Source: Humibacter ginsenosidimutans
Lineage (GTDB): Bacteria; Actinomycetota; Actinomycetes; Actinomycetales; Microbacteriaceae
Assembly: GCF_007859675.1 (NCBI RefSeq)
Contig: NZ_CP042305.1
Location: 1,674,001-1,738,000 of the forward strand
DNA length: 64,000 bases
Reading direction: 5' to 3'
Made by a program: the position numbers and the translations under genes. The notes below the pieces were generated by a model. The model saw only the letters and a list, made by a program, of their open reading frames with translations, was not told the origin of the DNA and did not search any database. Within the stretch, counting starts at the first letter, position 1, and each line of letters begins with the position of its first letter. Of the stretch, positions 15,738-23,131 are shown in pieces.

Positions 15738-17218
15738 CCGAGGATCGCGCGCGGCTGCACACTGCCGTTCTGGTGGCACCGTCGAAGGAGCGGCGCAAGC
15801 TCCGCAAGCAGCGCCGCAAGGCCGAGGCGAGGCTCCACGCCGAGCAGCACAGGACCGCGATCGCCGCCGCGAAGGCGAAGGCTGAGCAGGAGCGCGCCGA
15901 GCGCCGCGCGACGATCTACCTGCCGAAGGCGGGCGAGTCCGGTGCTGCGCGGCTGCGCACCCCAGGTCGGTTTCATCTGACGCGGCATCAGGACACGTCG
16001 GCGACACTGGCGGGCGCGTACCCGTTCGTCGCCGAGGGCGGTCTCGGCGCCGACGGCGTGTTCGTCGGCCAAGACCTCTACTCGGGCGGGAGCTTCGTCT
16101 ACGACCCGTGGGTGCTCTACGCACGCGGCATCATCACCGCACCCAACGTGGTGCTGGCCGGGATCGTCGGCTCCGGCAAGTCATCGCTGGCCAAGTCCCT
16201 CTACACGCGGTCGCTACCGTTCGGGCGGCGCGTGTACGTTCCCGGCGATCCAAAGGGCGAACACACCGCCGTCGCCAACGCCGTCGGCGGACGCGCCATC
16301 GTCCTCGGCCACGGACTCAACACTCGCCTGAATCCACTCGACGAAGGCCACCGGCCCAGCGGACTCTCGGATGAGCAGTGGGCCTCGACCGTCGCTGCGC
16401 GACGCCGTGACCTGATCGGCGCCCTCGCGGAGACCGTGCTCGCGCGCGGCTTGTCGCCGTTGGAGCACACCGCGATCGACATCGCCCTGACTCAGACGGT
16501 GCGGGAGAACGACGTGCCGATCCTGCCGATGGTCGTTGATCGCATCCTCGCCCCGAGTGCGGATGCCGACGGCAGGTTGGCCGAGGACGGCAGGCTTGTC
16601 GGCCATGCGCTGCGCCGCCTCGTGGCCGGTGACCTGGCCGGGCTGTTCGATGGGCCTTCGACGGTCGCGTTCGATCCGTCGTTGCCGATGATCTCGCTCG
16701 ATCTCTCGCGGGTCACCGAGAACTCGACGCTCATTTCGGTGTTGATGACGTGCTCGTCGGCGTGGATGGAGTCTGCGCTGCTCGACCCGAACGGTGGGCA
16801 GCGGTGGGTGATCTACGACGAGGCCTGGCGGCTCATGTCCCACCCGGCTCTGTTGCGGCGGATGGATGCGCACTGGCGACTCGCCAGGCACTACGGGATC
16901 GCGAACATGCTGATCTTCCACAAGCTCACCGACCTCGACAACGTGGGCGACCAGGGCTCCGCCATGCGCTCGCTGGCCAACTCACTGCTTGCGAACGCCG
17001 AGACGCGGATCGTGTACCGGCAGGAGTCCGACCAACTCGGACCGACCGCTACCGCTCTCGGCCTGACCGGCACCGAGCAGCAGCTCTTGCCAAACCTCGG
17101 CGTCGGACAAGGCCTATGGCGGATCAAGGCCAGAAGCTTCGTCTGCCAACACCAACTCCACCCCGACGAACTCGCACTATTCGACACCAGCAGCCGTGCA
17201 GCCGGAGGCCACCGATGA
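15734..17218 (+). CDS. VirB4/TraC-like T4SS ATPase
   Basis: The 494-residue protein starts at GTG overlapping the previous stop. A charged coil (residues about 15-60) precedes the ATPase domain. Walker A is GIVGSGKS (about 143-150) and Walker B is RWVIYDEAW (about 357-365). The motif for the C-terminal VirB4 region (ANSLLANAETRIVYRQ) is also present. VirB4 ATPases power assembly and substrate transfer of type IV secretion systems at the inner membrane. The protein lacks the long N-terminal VirB4 domain, which the SCO6880-family protein may supply. The next gene starts inside its stop codon (ATGA). Confidence 0.85.
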   Translation: MTEDRARLHTAVLVAPSKERRKLRKQRRKAEARLHAEQHRTAIAAAKAKAEQERAERRATIYLPKAGESGAARLRTPGRFHLTRHQDTSATLAGAYPFVAEGGLGADGVFVGQDLYSGGSFVYDPWVLYARGIITAPNVVLAGIVGSGKSSLAKSLYTRSLPFGRRVYVPGDPKGEHTAVANAVGGRAIVLGHGLNTRLNPLDEGHRPSGLSDEQWASTVAARRRDLIGALAETVLARGLSPLEHTAIDIALTQTVRENDVPILPMVVDRILAPSADADGRLAEDGRLVGHALRRLVAGDLAGLFDGPSTVAFDPSLPMISLDLSRVTENSTLISVLMTCSSAWMESALLDPNGGQRWVIYDEAWRLMSHPALLRRMDAHWRLARHYGIANMLIFHKLTDLDNVGDQGSAMRSLANSLLANAETRIVYRQESDQLGPTATALGLTGTEQQLLPNLGVGQGLWRIKARSFVCQHQLHPDELALFDTSSRAAGGHR

Positions 17219-17763
17219 ACCTCAATGGCCCACGCCGATCCACCACGACCGACGACGAGAACACGGCTCCCGTCGAGCTGCCGCATGTCCTCGTGACCGT
17301 CGCCGAAGACGGCACCCTCGCCGCGATGGTCGATGGGACACCGTTCGCGTCGCCGGACGGGAGCGCTTGGACGCGGGCGACGTTCGGGCCGCTCATGGAT
17401 GCCATCACCAAGGACCGCACCATCGCGGTCCGGGTCGAAGTGCGCGAGAACGATGGCAGCGTCTTCACCGACATCCTCCGCACCCGCAAGCCCCGACGCG
17501 CAGCGGCACCGACCGAGAACCCGGTGCCGGAGACTCGTCGGAGCCGTCACGCCCGACGGATGCCGCGCTTGGCCGAGGTCACCGCGGGCGGGTTCGTCCC
17601 CGGCGAGGATGTCGCCGTCGCGACGATCGTCTCCCACACCGACGCCACCGGAACCGGCGAAACCCGGACGCTCATTGACCTCGACGACCTGCCGGACGGC
17701 ACACACGAGGTGATCCTGTTCGGGCGCATCTCGGGCACGCTCGCGGTGCGGCGGCTGACATGA
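17215..17763 (+). CDS. Small protein between the VirB4-like and coupling-protein genes
   Basis: The 182-residue protein has an N-terminal beta-rich part (residues about 22-85: HVLVTVAEDGTLAAMVDG, IAVRVEVRENDGSVF), a basic Arg-rich hinge (about 88-115) and a second beta-rich part (about 118-180, VAVATIVSHTD...TRTLIDLDDLP). It has no signal, membrane helix or cofactor motif. It overlaps both neighbours by four bases, so it is certainly part of the transfer operon, and it probably binds one of the two ATPases or the DNA substrate; that is inference. Confidence 0.6.
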   Translation: MNLNGPRRSTTTDDENTAPVELPHVLVTVAEDGTLAAMVDGTPFASPDGSAWTRATFGPLMDAITKDRTIAVRVEVRENDGSVFTDILRTRKPRRAAAPTENPVPETRRSRHARRMPRLAEVTAGGFVPGEDVAVATIVSHTDATGTGETRTLIDLDDLPDGTHEVILFGRISGTLAVRRLT

Positions 17764-19538
17764 ACCAGCGGCAAGCCGCGGGCATGGGCGACGAACTCAC
17801 CAACGCCGCCCTCATTGGCCTGATCGGCATGTTCGGGATCGCTCTCGCCCTCCGCGCCGCTGGTAGCGTCGCCGCGTTCCTCACCGGCACACCGCAACCA
17901 GACGCCGGCGCAGCGGCGGGGCTCGCCGTACTGTTCAACCCCGGCGATCCAGCGACCGCGCTCGGTGCCGACGGACTCAACCCGGTCGTCTACTGGCTTG
18001 TCAGCACGGCACTGCTCGGCGGACTCGCTGCCGGGATCGTCTGGGTGTGGATCGTGCTGCGCCGCCACACGCGGAAGACAGAGACCGACCCGCACCGACT
18101 GGCGGGGATCGCGACCAGCCACGAGGTCAAGACCGCCGCATCCGCGAAAGCACTGCTTCACCGCGCGGCCACGCTGCGGCCCTCCTTGGAGTCGCCAGCA
18201 CCGCAGGATGTCGGCTACCTGCTCGGTGCCAGTCGTGGAACGAAGGTCTGGGCATCGGTCGAAGACTCGATCCTGCTGATCGGCCCGCCCCGCTCAGGCA
18301 AGGGCCTGCATGTCGTCATCAACGCGATCCTCGACGCACCCGGAGCGGTCGTCACCACCAGCACCAGGCCCGATAACCTCACCGCGACCCTCCGCGACCG
18401 ACGCCGCAAGGGCGGGCCGGTCGCCGTGTTCGACCCGCAACACCTCGCCGAGGGCATCCCCGCCGGGCTGCGCTGGTCGCCCATTCGCGGGTGCGACGAT
18501 CCGCTGACCGCGATGATCCGCGCCAACGGCCTCGCCGCCGCCACAGGCCTCAGTGCTGGCGGGGTCGAGTCCGGCGGGTTCTGGGAGGGCAAGACCCGCA
18601 CAGCACTCCAGAGCCTGCTGCACGCTGCCGCGCTCGACGGCCGCCAGCCGGCCGAGCTGTTCAGGTGGACTCTTGATCCCAGCGCGGCGTCGGAGGCCGT
18701 CGCGATCCTCAACTCGCACCCGAACGCCGCGATGGGCTGGGACGACTCGCTAGCCGCGATGATCGACGCCGACCCCAAGACCCGCGACAGCATCTGGCAA
18801 GGCGTCTCCCTCGCGCTCGCAGCCCTCGCCGACCCGCGCGTGCTCGATGCTGTCACGCCAGGACCGCACGAACACTTCGACCCCGAGACCTTCCTCACCG
18901 AGCAAGGCACCCTCTACCTGCTCGCCACCGGTGCCGGAGCGGGAGCCTCCGCGTCGCTGGTCGCGGCGTTCGTCGAAGACCTCATCGAAACCGCCCGCCG
19001 ACTCGCGGCACGCTCACCGGGAGCCCGGCTCGACCCGCCGCTGTTGCTCGCGCTCGACGAGATCGGAAACCTCGCGCCGCTGCCGTCACTGCCGACGCTC
19101 ATGGCCGAAGGTGGCGGCACCGGGATCACGACCATGCCGGTCTTGCAGTCCCTCGCCCAGGCTCGCGACAGGTGGAGTGAGCATCAGGCCGGCGCGATCT
19201 GGGACGCCAGCATCGTCAAGATCATCCTCGGCGGCGCATCCAACAGCCGTGACCTCCAAGACCTCTCCACGCTCATCGGAGAGCGCGACGAGTACACCGA
19301 CAGCGTGACCCTCGGCGACCACGGCACCCGCTCGAATCAGCGCTCGATCCGCCGCGTCCCGATCCTGCCGCCAGACCGCATCCGAACACTGCCGTTCGGC
19401 ACCGGCATCACGATGCTGCGCTCTGCGCCGCCCATCGTCACCGACCTGCGCGCCTGGCCGACCCGGCCCGACGCAGCGCAGCTCCGCACTGACCGCGACG
19501 AACTCGAAGCGCTTCTGCGCCACCGTCCCGCCTCCTGA
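17760..19538 (+). CDS. VirD4/TraG-like type IV coupling protein
   Basis: The 592-residue protein has two membrane helices (residues about 12-42 and 78-101). The motor domain follows with Walker A IGPPRSGKG (about 174-182) and Walker B LLLALDEIGNLAPLP (around 425-440). Later features are the GGTGITTMPVLQSLAQARDRW strand (split around 445-470), the usual sensor region of TraG, and SNSRDLQDLS. Coupling proteins recruit the relaxase-DNA complex to the secretion channel. The length is normal for the actinobacterial branch. The ATG overlaps the previous TGA. The SSB-like gene follows after an 80-base gap that contains a recurrent site. Confidence 0.9.
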   Translation: MNQRQAAGMGDELTNAALIGLIGMFGIALALRAAGSVAAFLTGTPQPDAGAAAGLAVLFNPGDPATALGADGLNPVVYWLVSTALLGGLAAGIVWVWIVLRRHTRKTETDPHRLAGIATSHEVKTAASAKALLHRAATLRPSLESPAPQDVGYLLGASRGTKVWASVEDSILLIGPPRSGKGLHVVINAILDAPGAVVTTSTRPDNLTATLRDRRRKGGPVAVFDPQHLAEGIPAGLRWSPIRGCDDPLTAMIRANGLAAATGLSAGGVESGGFWEGKTRTALQSLLHAAALDGRQPAELFRWTLDPSAASEAVAILNSHPNAAMGWDDSLAAMIDADPKTRDSIWQGVSLALAALADPRVLDAVTPGPHEHFDPETFLTEQGTLYLLATGAGAGASASLVAAFVEDLIETARRLAARSPGARLDPPLLLALDEIGNLAPLPSLPTLMAEGGGTGITTMPVLQSLAQARDRWSEHQAGAIWDASIVKIILGGASNSRDLQDLSTLIGERDEYTDSVTLGDHGTRSNQRSIRRVPILPPDRIRTLPFGTGITMLRSAPPIVTDLRAWPTRPDAAQLRTDRDELEALLRHRPAS

Positions 19539-19556
19539 CGACGCTTGGAAGCTCCA

Positions 19557-19569
19557 GTGCACCTGCCTG
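19557..19569. promoter_or_regulatory. Recurrent GTGCACCTGCCTG site upstream of SSB-like gene
   Basis: It matches the site at 2853-2867 apart from a two-base gap. It lies about 50 bases before the RBS (AGGAGGAGG) of the gene at 19619 and may start a separate transcript for the SSB-like and following genes. Confidence 0.35.
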
Positions 19570-19618
19570 ACAGAGCGACCCACACGCAGTTGGTCGCCCG
19601 AGTCAGGAGGAGGCCATC

Positions 19619-20059
19619 ATGGCCATTCACACCCAGGAATCGCTGTCAGGCTTCATCGCTTCGGAGCCGTTGCTCACCGAGACGGCAAAGGGAGACGCCA
19701 GGTTCTTCGCCCGTATCGGCAAGGAGCACTTCCGCCGCGAGGACGACGGCTCGTTCACGCAGACCGAGACGACCTACCACCACTTGGTGATGTTCGGGCG
19801 TTCCGCTGAGCACGCGCACGCGAGCTTCGCCCAGGGCGACAACTTCGTCGCCGAGGGCTACACGCGGCCGGTCAACTACGAGCGCAACGGTCAGGCAATC
19901 GAGGGCGAAGAGTTCGTCGCCAAGAAGATCGGCCACGACGCCGCGCGAACCCGCTACGAGGTCGACCGGACGCCGCGCAATGGAGTGGGCCGGGACGCAG
20001 CAACGTACGAGCCGACGCAGCGAGCAGCGACCGCGGCGCACGCCCCGGTCAGCATGTGA
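19619..20059 (+). CDS. Single-stranded DNA-binding protein (SSB-like, OB fold)
   Basis: The 146-residue protein starts behind an AGGAGGAGG RBS. The OB-fold strands are visible: SGFIASEPLLTETAKGDARFFARIG, split as residues 9-34, then TTYHHLVMFGRSAEHAHASFAQGDNFVAEGYTRP (about 52-86), the typical 'drg..F....G.R..E...l.kGd.v.v.G' order of SSB. The C-terminus ends in PVSM rather than the acidic DDDIPF-like tip, so partner binding may differ from chromosomal SSB. It probably protects transferred single strands or supports element replication. Confidence 0.75.
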   Translation: MAIHTQESLSGFIASEPLLTETAKGDARFFARIGKEHFRREDDGSFTQTETTYHHLVMFGRSAEHAHASFAQGDNFVAEGYTRPVNYERNGQAIEGEEFVAKKIGHDAARTRYEVDRTPRNGVGRDAATYEPTQRAATAAHAPVSM

Positions 20060-20078
20060 GTTCGGGAGTCGAAGCACC

Positions 20079-20636
20079 ATGAACGATCAGCATGAGATGG
20101 ATGAGCCGGACGTCTTCGACGGACCGCCCCGTGTCACGAACGCGGACATGCCCGAACCGCCGCACCCCGTGAACTGGAACCTGCTGACGGCGCACGAGCT
20201 GGAGCAGGAATGGCTCGCGCTGAACCGGTGGGTTGACTGGCTGCGGCGCACCTATGGCCTCCCGGTCGCGGTGGTGCCGCCGTTCTGGCACCACCACCCG
20301 GAGATGGTCTGGGAGCTGTCGGCGCTGCACCTGCATTGGCTCGCGGCCTACGACCCCGAGCAGAACGCATCCGCGCCGCTCGGTTGGCACCGCGACTTCG
20401 CCGACGCTCGAGAGCGGCTTCGCTACTGGGTCACGGCCTGCGGTACTCGTGGGGACCGCGACCGCCCGACCCGGCAAGCTGCGTGGCCCGGTGAGGACCC
20501 GGCACCCACGATCCAGGACTTCACCTTCACCGACCGGGACGCCGAGTTCGTCGAGTTCGTCATCGCCCAAGTCCGCAAGCGCCAGGAGGCCGAAGACGAG
20601 TTCTACGCCGGCCTGGACGACGACGAAGCGCAGTAG
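20079..20636 (+). CDS. DUF4913-like element protein
   Basis: The 185-residue acidic protein has a central Trp-rich stretch: WLALNRWVDWLRRTYGLP (residues about 45-62), VVPPFWHHHPEMVWELSALHLHW (about 66-88) and an Ala-Tyr-Asp segment. This resembles DUF4913, a small helical family common on actinobacterial mobile elements. A second helical part (DRDAEFVEFVIAQVRKRQEAEDEF) ends the protein. There is no membrane segment and no catalytic motif, and the function is unknown. A weak RBS precedes the ATG, and the next gene starts four bases after its stop. Confidence 0.6.
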   Translation: MNDQHEMDEPDVFDGPPRVTNADMPEPPHPVNWNLLTAHELEQEWLALNRWVDWLRRTYGLPVAVVPPFWHHHPEMVWELSALHLHWLAAYDPEQNASAPLGWHRDFADARERLRYWVTACGTRGDRDRPTRQAAWPGEDPAPTIQDFTFTDRDAEFVEFVIAQVRKRQEAEDEFYAGLDDDEAQ

Positions 20637-20640
20637 ACCG

Positions 20641-20868
20641 ATGAGCCGCTACGCCAAGAAGACCGACCGTCGCCCCTACGAGGAGCGGTCGTTCTCCGTC
20701 CGGGCCGTCCACCGCGAACGCGCCGACCTGCACAAGCTCGCCGAGGTTCTCATCCGGCTGACATTGCAGGAGACCGGCGAGAGCCGCGCGGCCCGCGCGG
20801 CCGAGCGGGTGCCCGACACCTACCGGGCGGCGCCGGATGGCCTGGCCGCATCTGAAGCCGCCCGGTAG
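20641..20868 (+). CDS. Small basic protein, function unknown
   Basis: The 75-residue protein is rich in Arg and Ala. Residues 1-20 are strongly basic (RYAKKTDRRPYEERSF), and residues 21-60 would form one amphipathic helix (VHRERADLHKLAEVLIRLTLQE). Size and charge suit a DNA-binding accessory such as a recombination directionality factor, which serine recombinases of this type need for excision and which are often encoded beside them. No sequence signature confirms this. It is the last gene before the structured leader of the recombinase. Confidence 0.5.
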   Translation: MSRYAKKTDRRPYEERSFSVRAVHRERADLHKLAEVLIRLTLQETGESRAARAAERVPDTYRAAPDGLAASEAAR

Positions 20869-20883
20869 AATGAACTGTGCAAG

Positions 20884-21044
20884 CCTCGCGATGCGGGGTG
20901 TTGTGGCCTAAACCTCGCCGCTCGGCGGGCAACACGCACCGAGACCATCGGGTCTCGCCCTACAGCCTTCAACGGCTGCTCTCACGATCAACACCCCTCC
21001 CACCGACAGTGGGAGCGCGAGGGTCGAACCGCGTGAGAGTGAGC
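20884..21044 (+). ncRNA. Compact multi-hairpin region upstream of the serine recombinase (leader or small RNA)
   Basis: Six stems fit in about 160 bases: 20884-20889/20893-20898; 20898-20903/20930-20935 (GTGTTG/CAACAC) enclosing a GC-rich stem with a GCTC loop; CGAGACC/GGTCTCG (20940-20946/20951-20957, loop ATCG); CAGCC/GGCTG (20963-20967/20974-20978); and CTCTCACG/CGTGAGAG (20979-20986/21032-21039), which encloses TCCCAC/GTGGGA (20998-21003/21009-21014). The last stem ends 10 bases before the recombinase ATG, where no normal RBS is seen. A regulatory 5' leader controlling recombinase translation is the simplest reading; a stand-alone RNA is possible. Confidence 0.5.
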
Positions 21045-21049
21045 CCCCG

Positions 21050-23131
21050 ATGACCACCATTGCCGACGATCCGGCAGCCAGCCTCATCGACCCGCCCAAG
21101 ACTGCGGCTGCCGCCGTGTCGTACCTGCGGGTCTCCACCCGCGAGCAGGCCGAGAAGGGCGGGACCGACGAAGGCTTCTCGATCCCTGCCCAGCGCGAAG
21201 CGACCCGGCGTAAGGCCGAACAGCTCGGCGCCGGCATCGTCGAGGAGTTCGTCGACGCGGGAGCCTCAGCCAAGTCGTCCGACCGGCCCGAGCTGATGCG
21301 GATGATCCAGTATGTCAAGGCCAACAAGGTCGCGTACTGCATCGTTCACAAGGTCGACCGGCTCGCCCGCAACCGCGCCGACGACGTGAGTATCCACCTC
21401 GCACTCCAACAGTGCGGGGTCATGCTCGTGTCTGCGTCCGAGAACATCGACGAGACCCCCTCCGGGATGCTGCTGCACGGCATCATGTCCACCATCGCCG
21501 AGTTCTACTCCCGCAACCTCGCCACCGAGGTCGCCAAGGGCATGACCCAGAAGGCCATCGGCGGCGGCACGAACGGGCGCGCGCCCATCGGCTACTTGAA
21601 CGTCCGCAAGCGCGACGAGCTCGGGCGCGAAGTCCGCACCATCGAGCTCGATCCCGAGCGAGCACCGATGATCGAGTGGGCGTTCAAGGCGTACGCCTCG
21701 GGCAACTGGAGCGTCAGCCAACTCCACGACGAACTCACCTCGCGCGGGCTGCGCAGCCTGCCCACGCCGAAGAGGCCGGCGAAGCCTCTGGCGGTATCCA
21801 CCATCCATCGACTCCTGACCAACCCGTACTACAAGGGCGATGTCATCTACAGGGGCACCCGCTACAAGGGAAGCCACCCGGCACTCGTGCCAGCCGAGGT
21901 CTGGTACCAGGTACAGTCCGTGCTCACCGCGCACCAGTGCGCCGTCGAGGCAACCCAAGTCCACGGCCACTACCTCAAAGGCACCATCCACTGCGGCCAG
22001 TGCGGCTCCCGGCTCATCGTCTCCAACGCGAAGAACCGCCACGGCAACGTCTACTGCTACTTCGTGTGCTCCGGTCGGCACTCCAAGCGCACCGACTGCA
22101 CGCGCCAGGCGATGCTCATCGAAGACGTCGAGAAACTCGTCGAGGACTACTACACCCGCGTCCAGATCACGCCCGCCCAGCAGGACGCCCTCGCGGGCAT
22201 GCTCCACCACGAGTTCGGCCGGCTCATGGCCGTCGAAACCGAGGAACTGGAACGCCTCACCACCAACCGTGACCGGCTCGAAAGCGAGCAGGACCGCCTC
22301 ATGCAGGCGCACTACGCCGACGCGATCCCGCTCTCCGTGCTCAAGCGCGAGCAGGACCGCATCGTCGCCGAACTCGACCAAGTGACCCGCCGCATCGACG
22401 CCCACTTCGGCGACTACGCCGACGCCCGCTCCCACCTCGACGACGCCCTCGGCCTGCTCGCCAACTGCGCCGACATCTACACCCGCTGCGACGACACCAA
22501 CCGGCGCCTGTGCAACCAGGCCTTCTTCACCAAGGTCTTCATCGACGAGGACAACGAGCTGCGCGTCGAGCACAACCGGCCCTTCGAGATGCTCCTCGAT
22601 CCGCAGGTCAACGCCAACGCCCTGACCTGGGCCGCAGACGCGAACAAGGCCCGAACCTCGACCAACGTTTCCGTTGGCAAGGGTTCGAGCCTTGTGCGTG
22701 CGGTGGAGCTACGGGGATTCGAACCCCGGACCTTCTCATTGCGAACGAGACGCGCTACCAACTGCGCCATAGCCCCAAGTGCGTATGAGACTCTAGCACG
22801 TCGCACCGCTCCATCAGGAATCGTGGGCCGCCTCCGGAGCCCCGCCCAAGGCGACTCAGGACCCCGACCCGCAACCACCCCGAGTCCGACCCGAAACCCT
22901 GCCGAGCGCGCGCCCGATCAGGCCGGCCGACCCTCCACGATCCACTGCACGAGCTGGTACTTCTGCACCTTCCCGGTGGTCGTCATCGGCAGCTCCTCCA
23001 CCATCACCACCGTCATCCCGCGCGGCACCTTGAACGGGGCGAGGTGGGTTCTCGCGTGCGCAAGAAGCGCGCGTTCGTCGAGCACGGCATCCTCTGCCGC
23101 GACCACCCATGCCCAGCCGATCTCGCCGTAA
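21050..23131 (+). CDS. Large serine recombinase (integrase); frame runs into tRNA-Ala
   Basis: The catalytic N-domain shows YLRVSTREQ with nucleophile Ser at about 29, the DRLARN motif and GKMTQK-like helix; the recombinase and zinc-ribbon domains follow (CGQCGSRL at about 316-323, then further Cys pairs), and then a coiled coil (about 400-470). It catalyses site-specific integration and excision of the element. About 551 codons lie inside the element; beyond 22,703 the frame continues with chromosomal DNA, first antisense to tRNA-Ala (GFEPRTFSLRT...), and stops only at 23131. The chromosomal tail is unlikely to be functional, and the C-terminus must differ in the excised circle. Start ATG 21050 follows the multi-hairpin leader. 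Confidence 0.85.
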   Translation: MTTIADDPAASLIDPPKTAAAAVSYLRVSTREQAEKGGTDEGFSIPAQREATRRKAEQLGAGIVEEFVDAGASAKSSDRPELMRMIQYVKANKVAYCIVHKVDRLARNRADDVSIHLALQQCGVMLVSASENIDETPSGMLLHGIMSTIAEFYSRNLATEVAKGMTQKAIGGGTNGRAPIGYLNVRKRDELGREVRTIELDPERAPMIEWAFKAYASGNWSVSQLHDELTSRGLRSLPTPKRPAKPLAVSTIHRLLTNPYYKGDVIYRGTRYKGSHPALVPAEVWYQVQSVLTAHQCAVEATQVHGHYLKGTIHCGQCGSRLIVSNAKNRHGNVYCYFVCSGRHSKRTDCTRQAMLIEDVEKLVEDYYTRVQITPAQQDALAGMLHHEFGRLMAVETEELERLTTNRDRLESEQDRLMQAHYADAIPLSVLKREQDRIVAELDQVTRRIDAHFGDYADARSHLDDALGLLANCADIYTRCDDTNRRLCNQAFFTKVFIDEDNELRVEHNRPFEMLLDPQVNANALTWAADANKARTSTNVSVGKGSSLVRAVELRGFEPRTFSLRTRRATNCAIAPSAYETLARRTAPSGIVGRLRSPAQGDSGPRPATTPSPTRNPAERAPDQAGRPSTIHCTSWYFCTFPVVVIGSSSTITTVIPRGTLNGARWVLACARSARSSSTASSAATTHAQPISP
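22652..22687. repeat. Two-step inverted repeat at the right end of the element
   Basis: CGAACC (22652-22657) pairs with GGTTCG (22682-22687), and inside it CCAACG (22662-22667) pairs with CGTTGG (22672-22677) around TTTC. It lies within the last recombinase codons, 17 bases before the tRNA 3' end. It could be a recombinase site arm or a terminator-like hairpin. Confidence 0.4.
22704..22776 (-). tRNA. tRNA-Ala(CGC), integration site of the element
   Basis: Read on the minus strand it folds as a full cloverleaf: acceptor GGGGCTA/TAGCTCC, D-stem GCGC, anticodon stem TCTCG/TGAGA with loop TTCGCAA (anticodon CGC, Ala), T-arm CGGGG-TTCGAAT-CCCCG, discriminator A. CCA is not fully encoded (CCG follows). 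Its 3' end abuts the integrated element, so the 3' part is the likely attachment core and the gene stays intact after integration. Confidence 0.95.

Larger units (their letters stand above)
1..22703 (+). mobile_element. Integrated conjugative element (ICE), right-hand part, inserted at tRNA-Ala
   Basis: A run of about 20 plus-strand genes encodes a mating-pair and DNA-transfer apparatus: VirB4-like ATPase, VirD4/TraG coupling protein, TrbL-like channel, SCO6880-family protein and a cell-wall hydrolase. Replication/maintenance functions (primase, ParB-like, SSB) accompany it, and a large serine recombinase closes it. The right boundary is set by the tRNA-Ala(CGC) gene, whose 3' end faces the element, and by the recombinase frame running into that tRNA. 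Before 22,704 the genes are transfer genes; after it they are chromosomal. The left boundary, the matching attL and any relaxase are not in the window. The boundary base is approximate because the duplicated attL core cannot be seen. Confidence 0.85.

Noticed and set aside
20884..21044. CRISPR-like repeat array
   Set aside because: The hairpins differ in sequence and length and there are no regularly spaced identical repeats; no cas gene is present in the window.
22678..22694. Second tRNA-like T-arm (CAAGG-GTTCGAG-CCTTG) next to tRNA-Ala
   Set aside because: The stem geometry does not fit a T-arm and no other cloverleaf arms are found; it is part of the end-proximal hairpins.
22690..22790. 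Peptide signature GFEPRTFSLRT as a conserved protein motif
   Set aside because: It is the translated antisense of the tRNA-Ala gene and not a protein domain.
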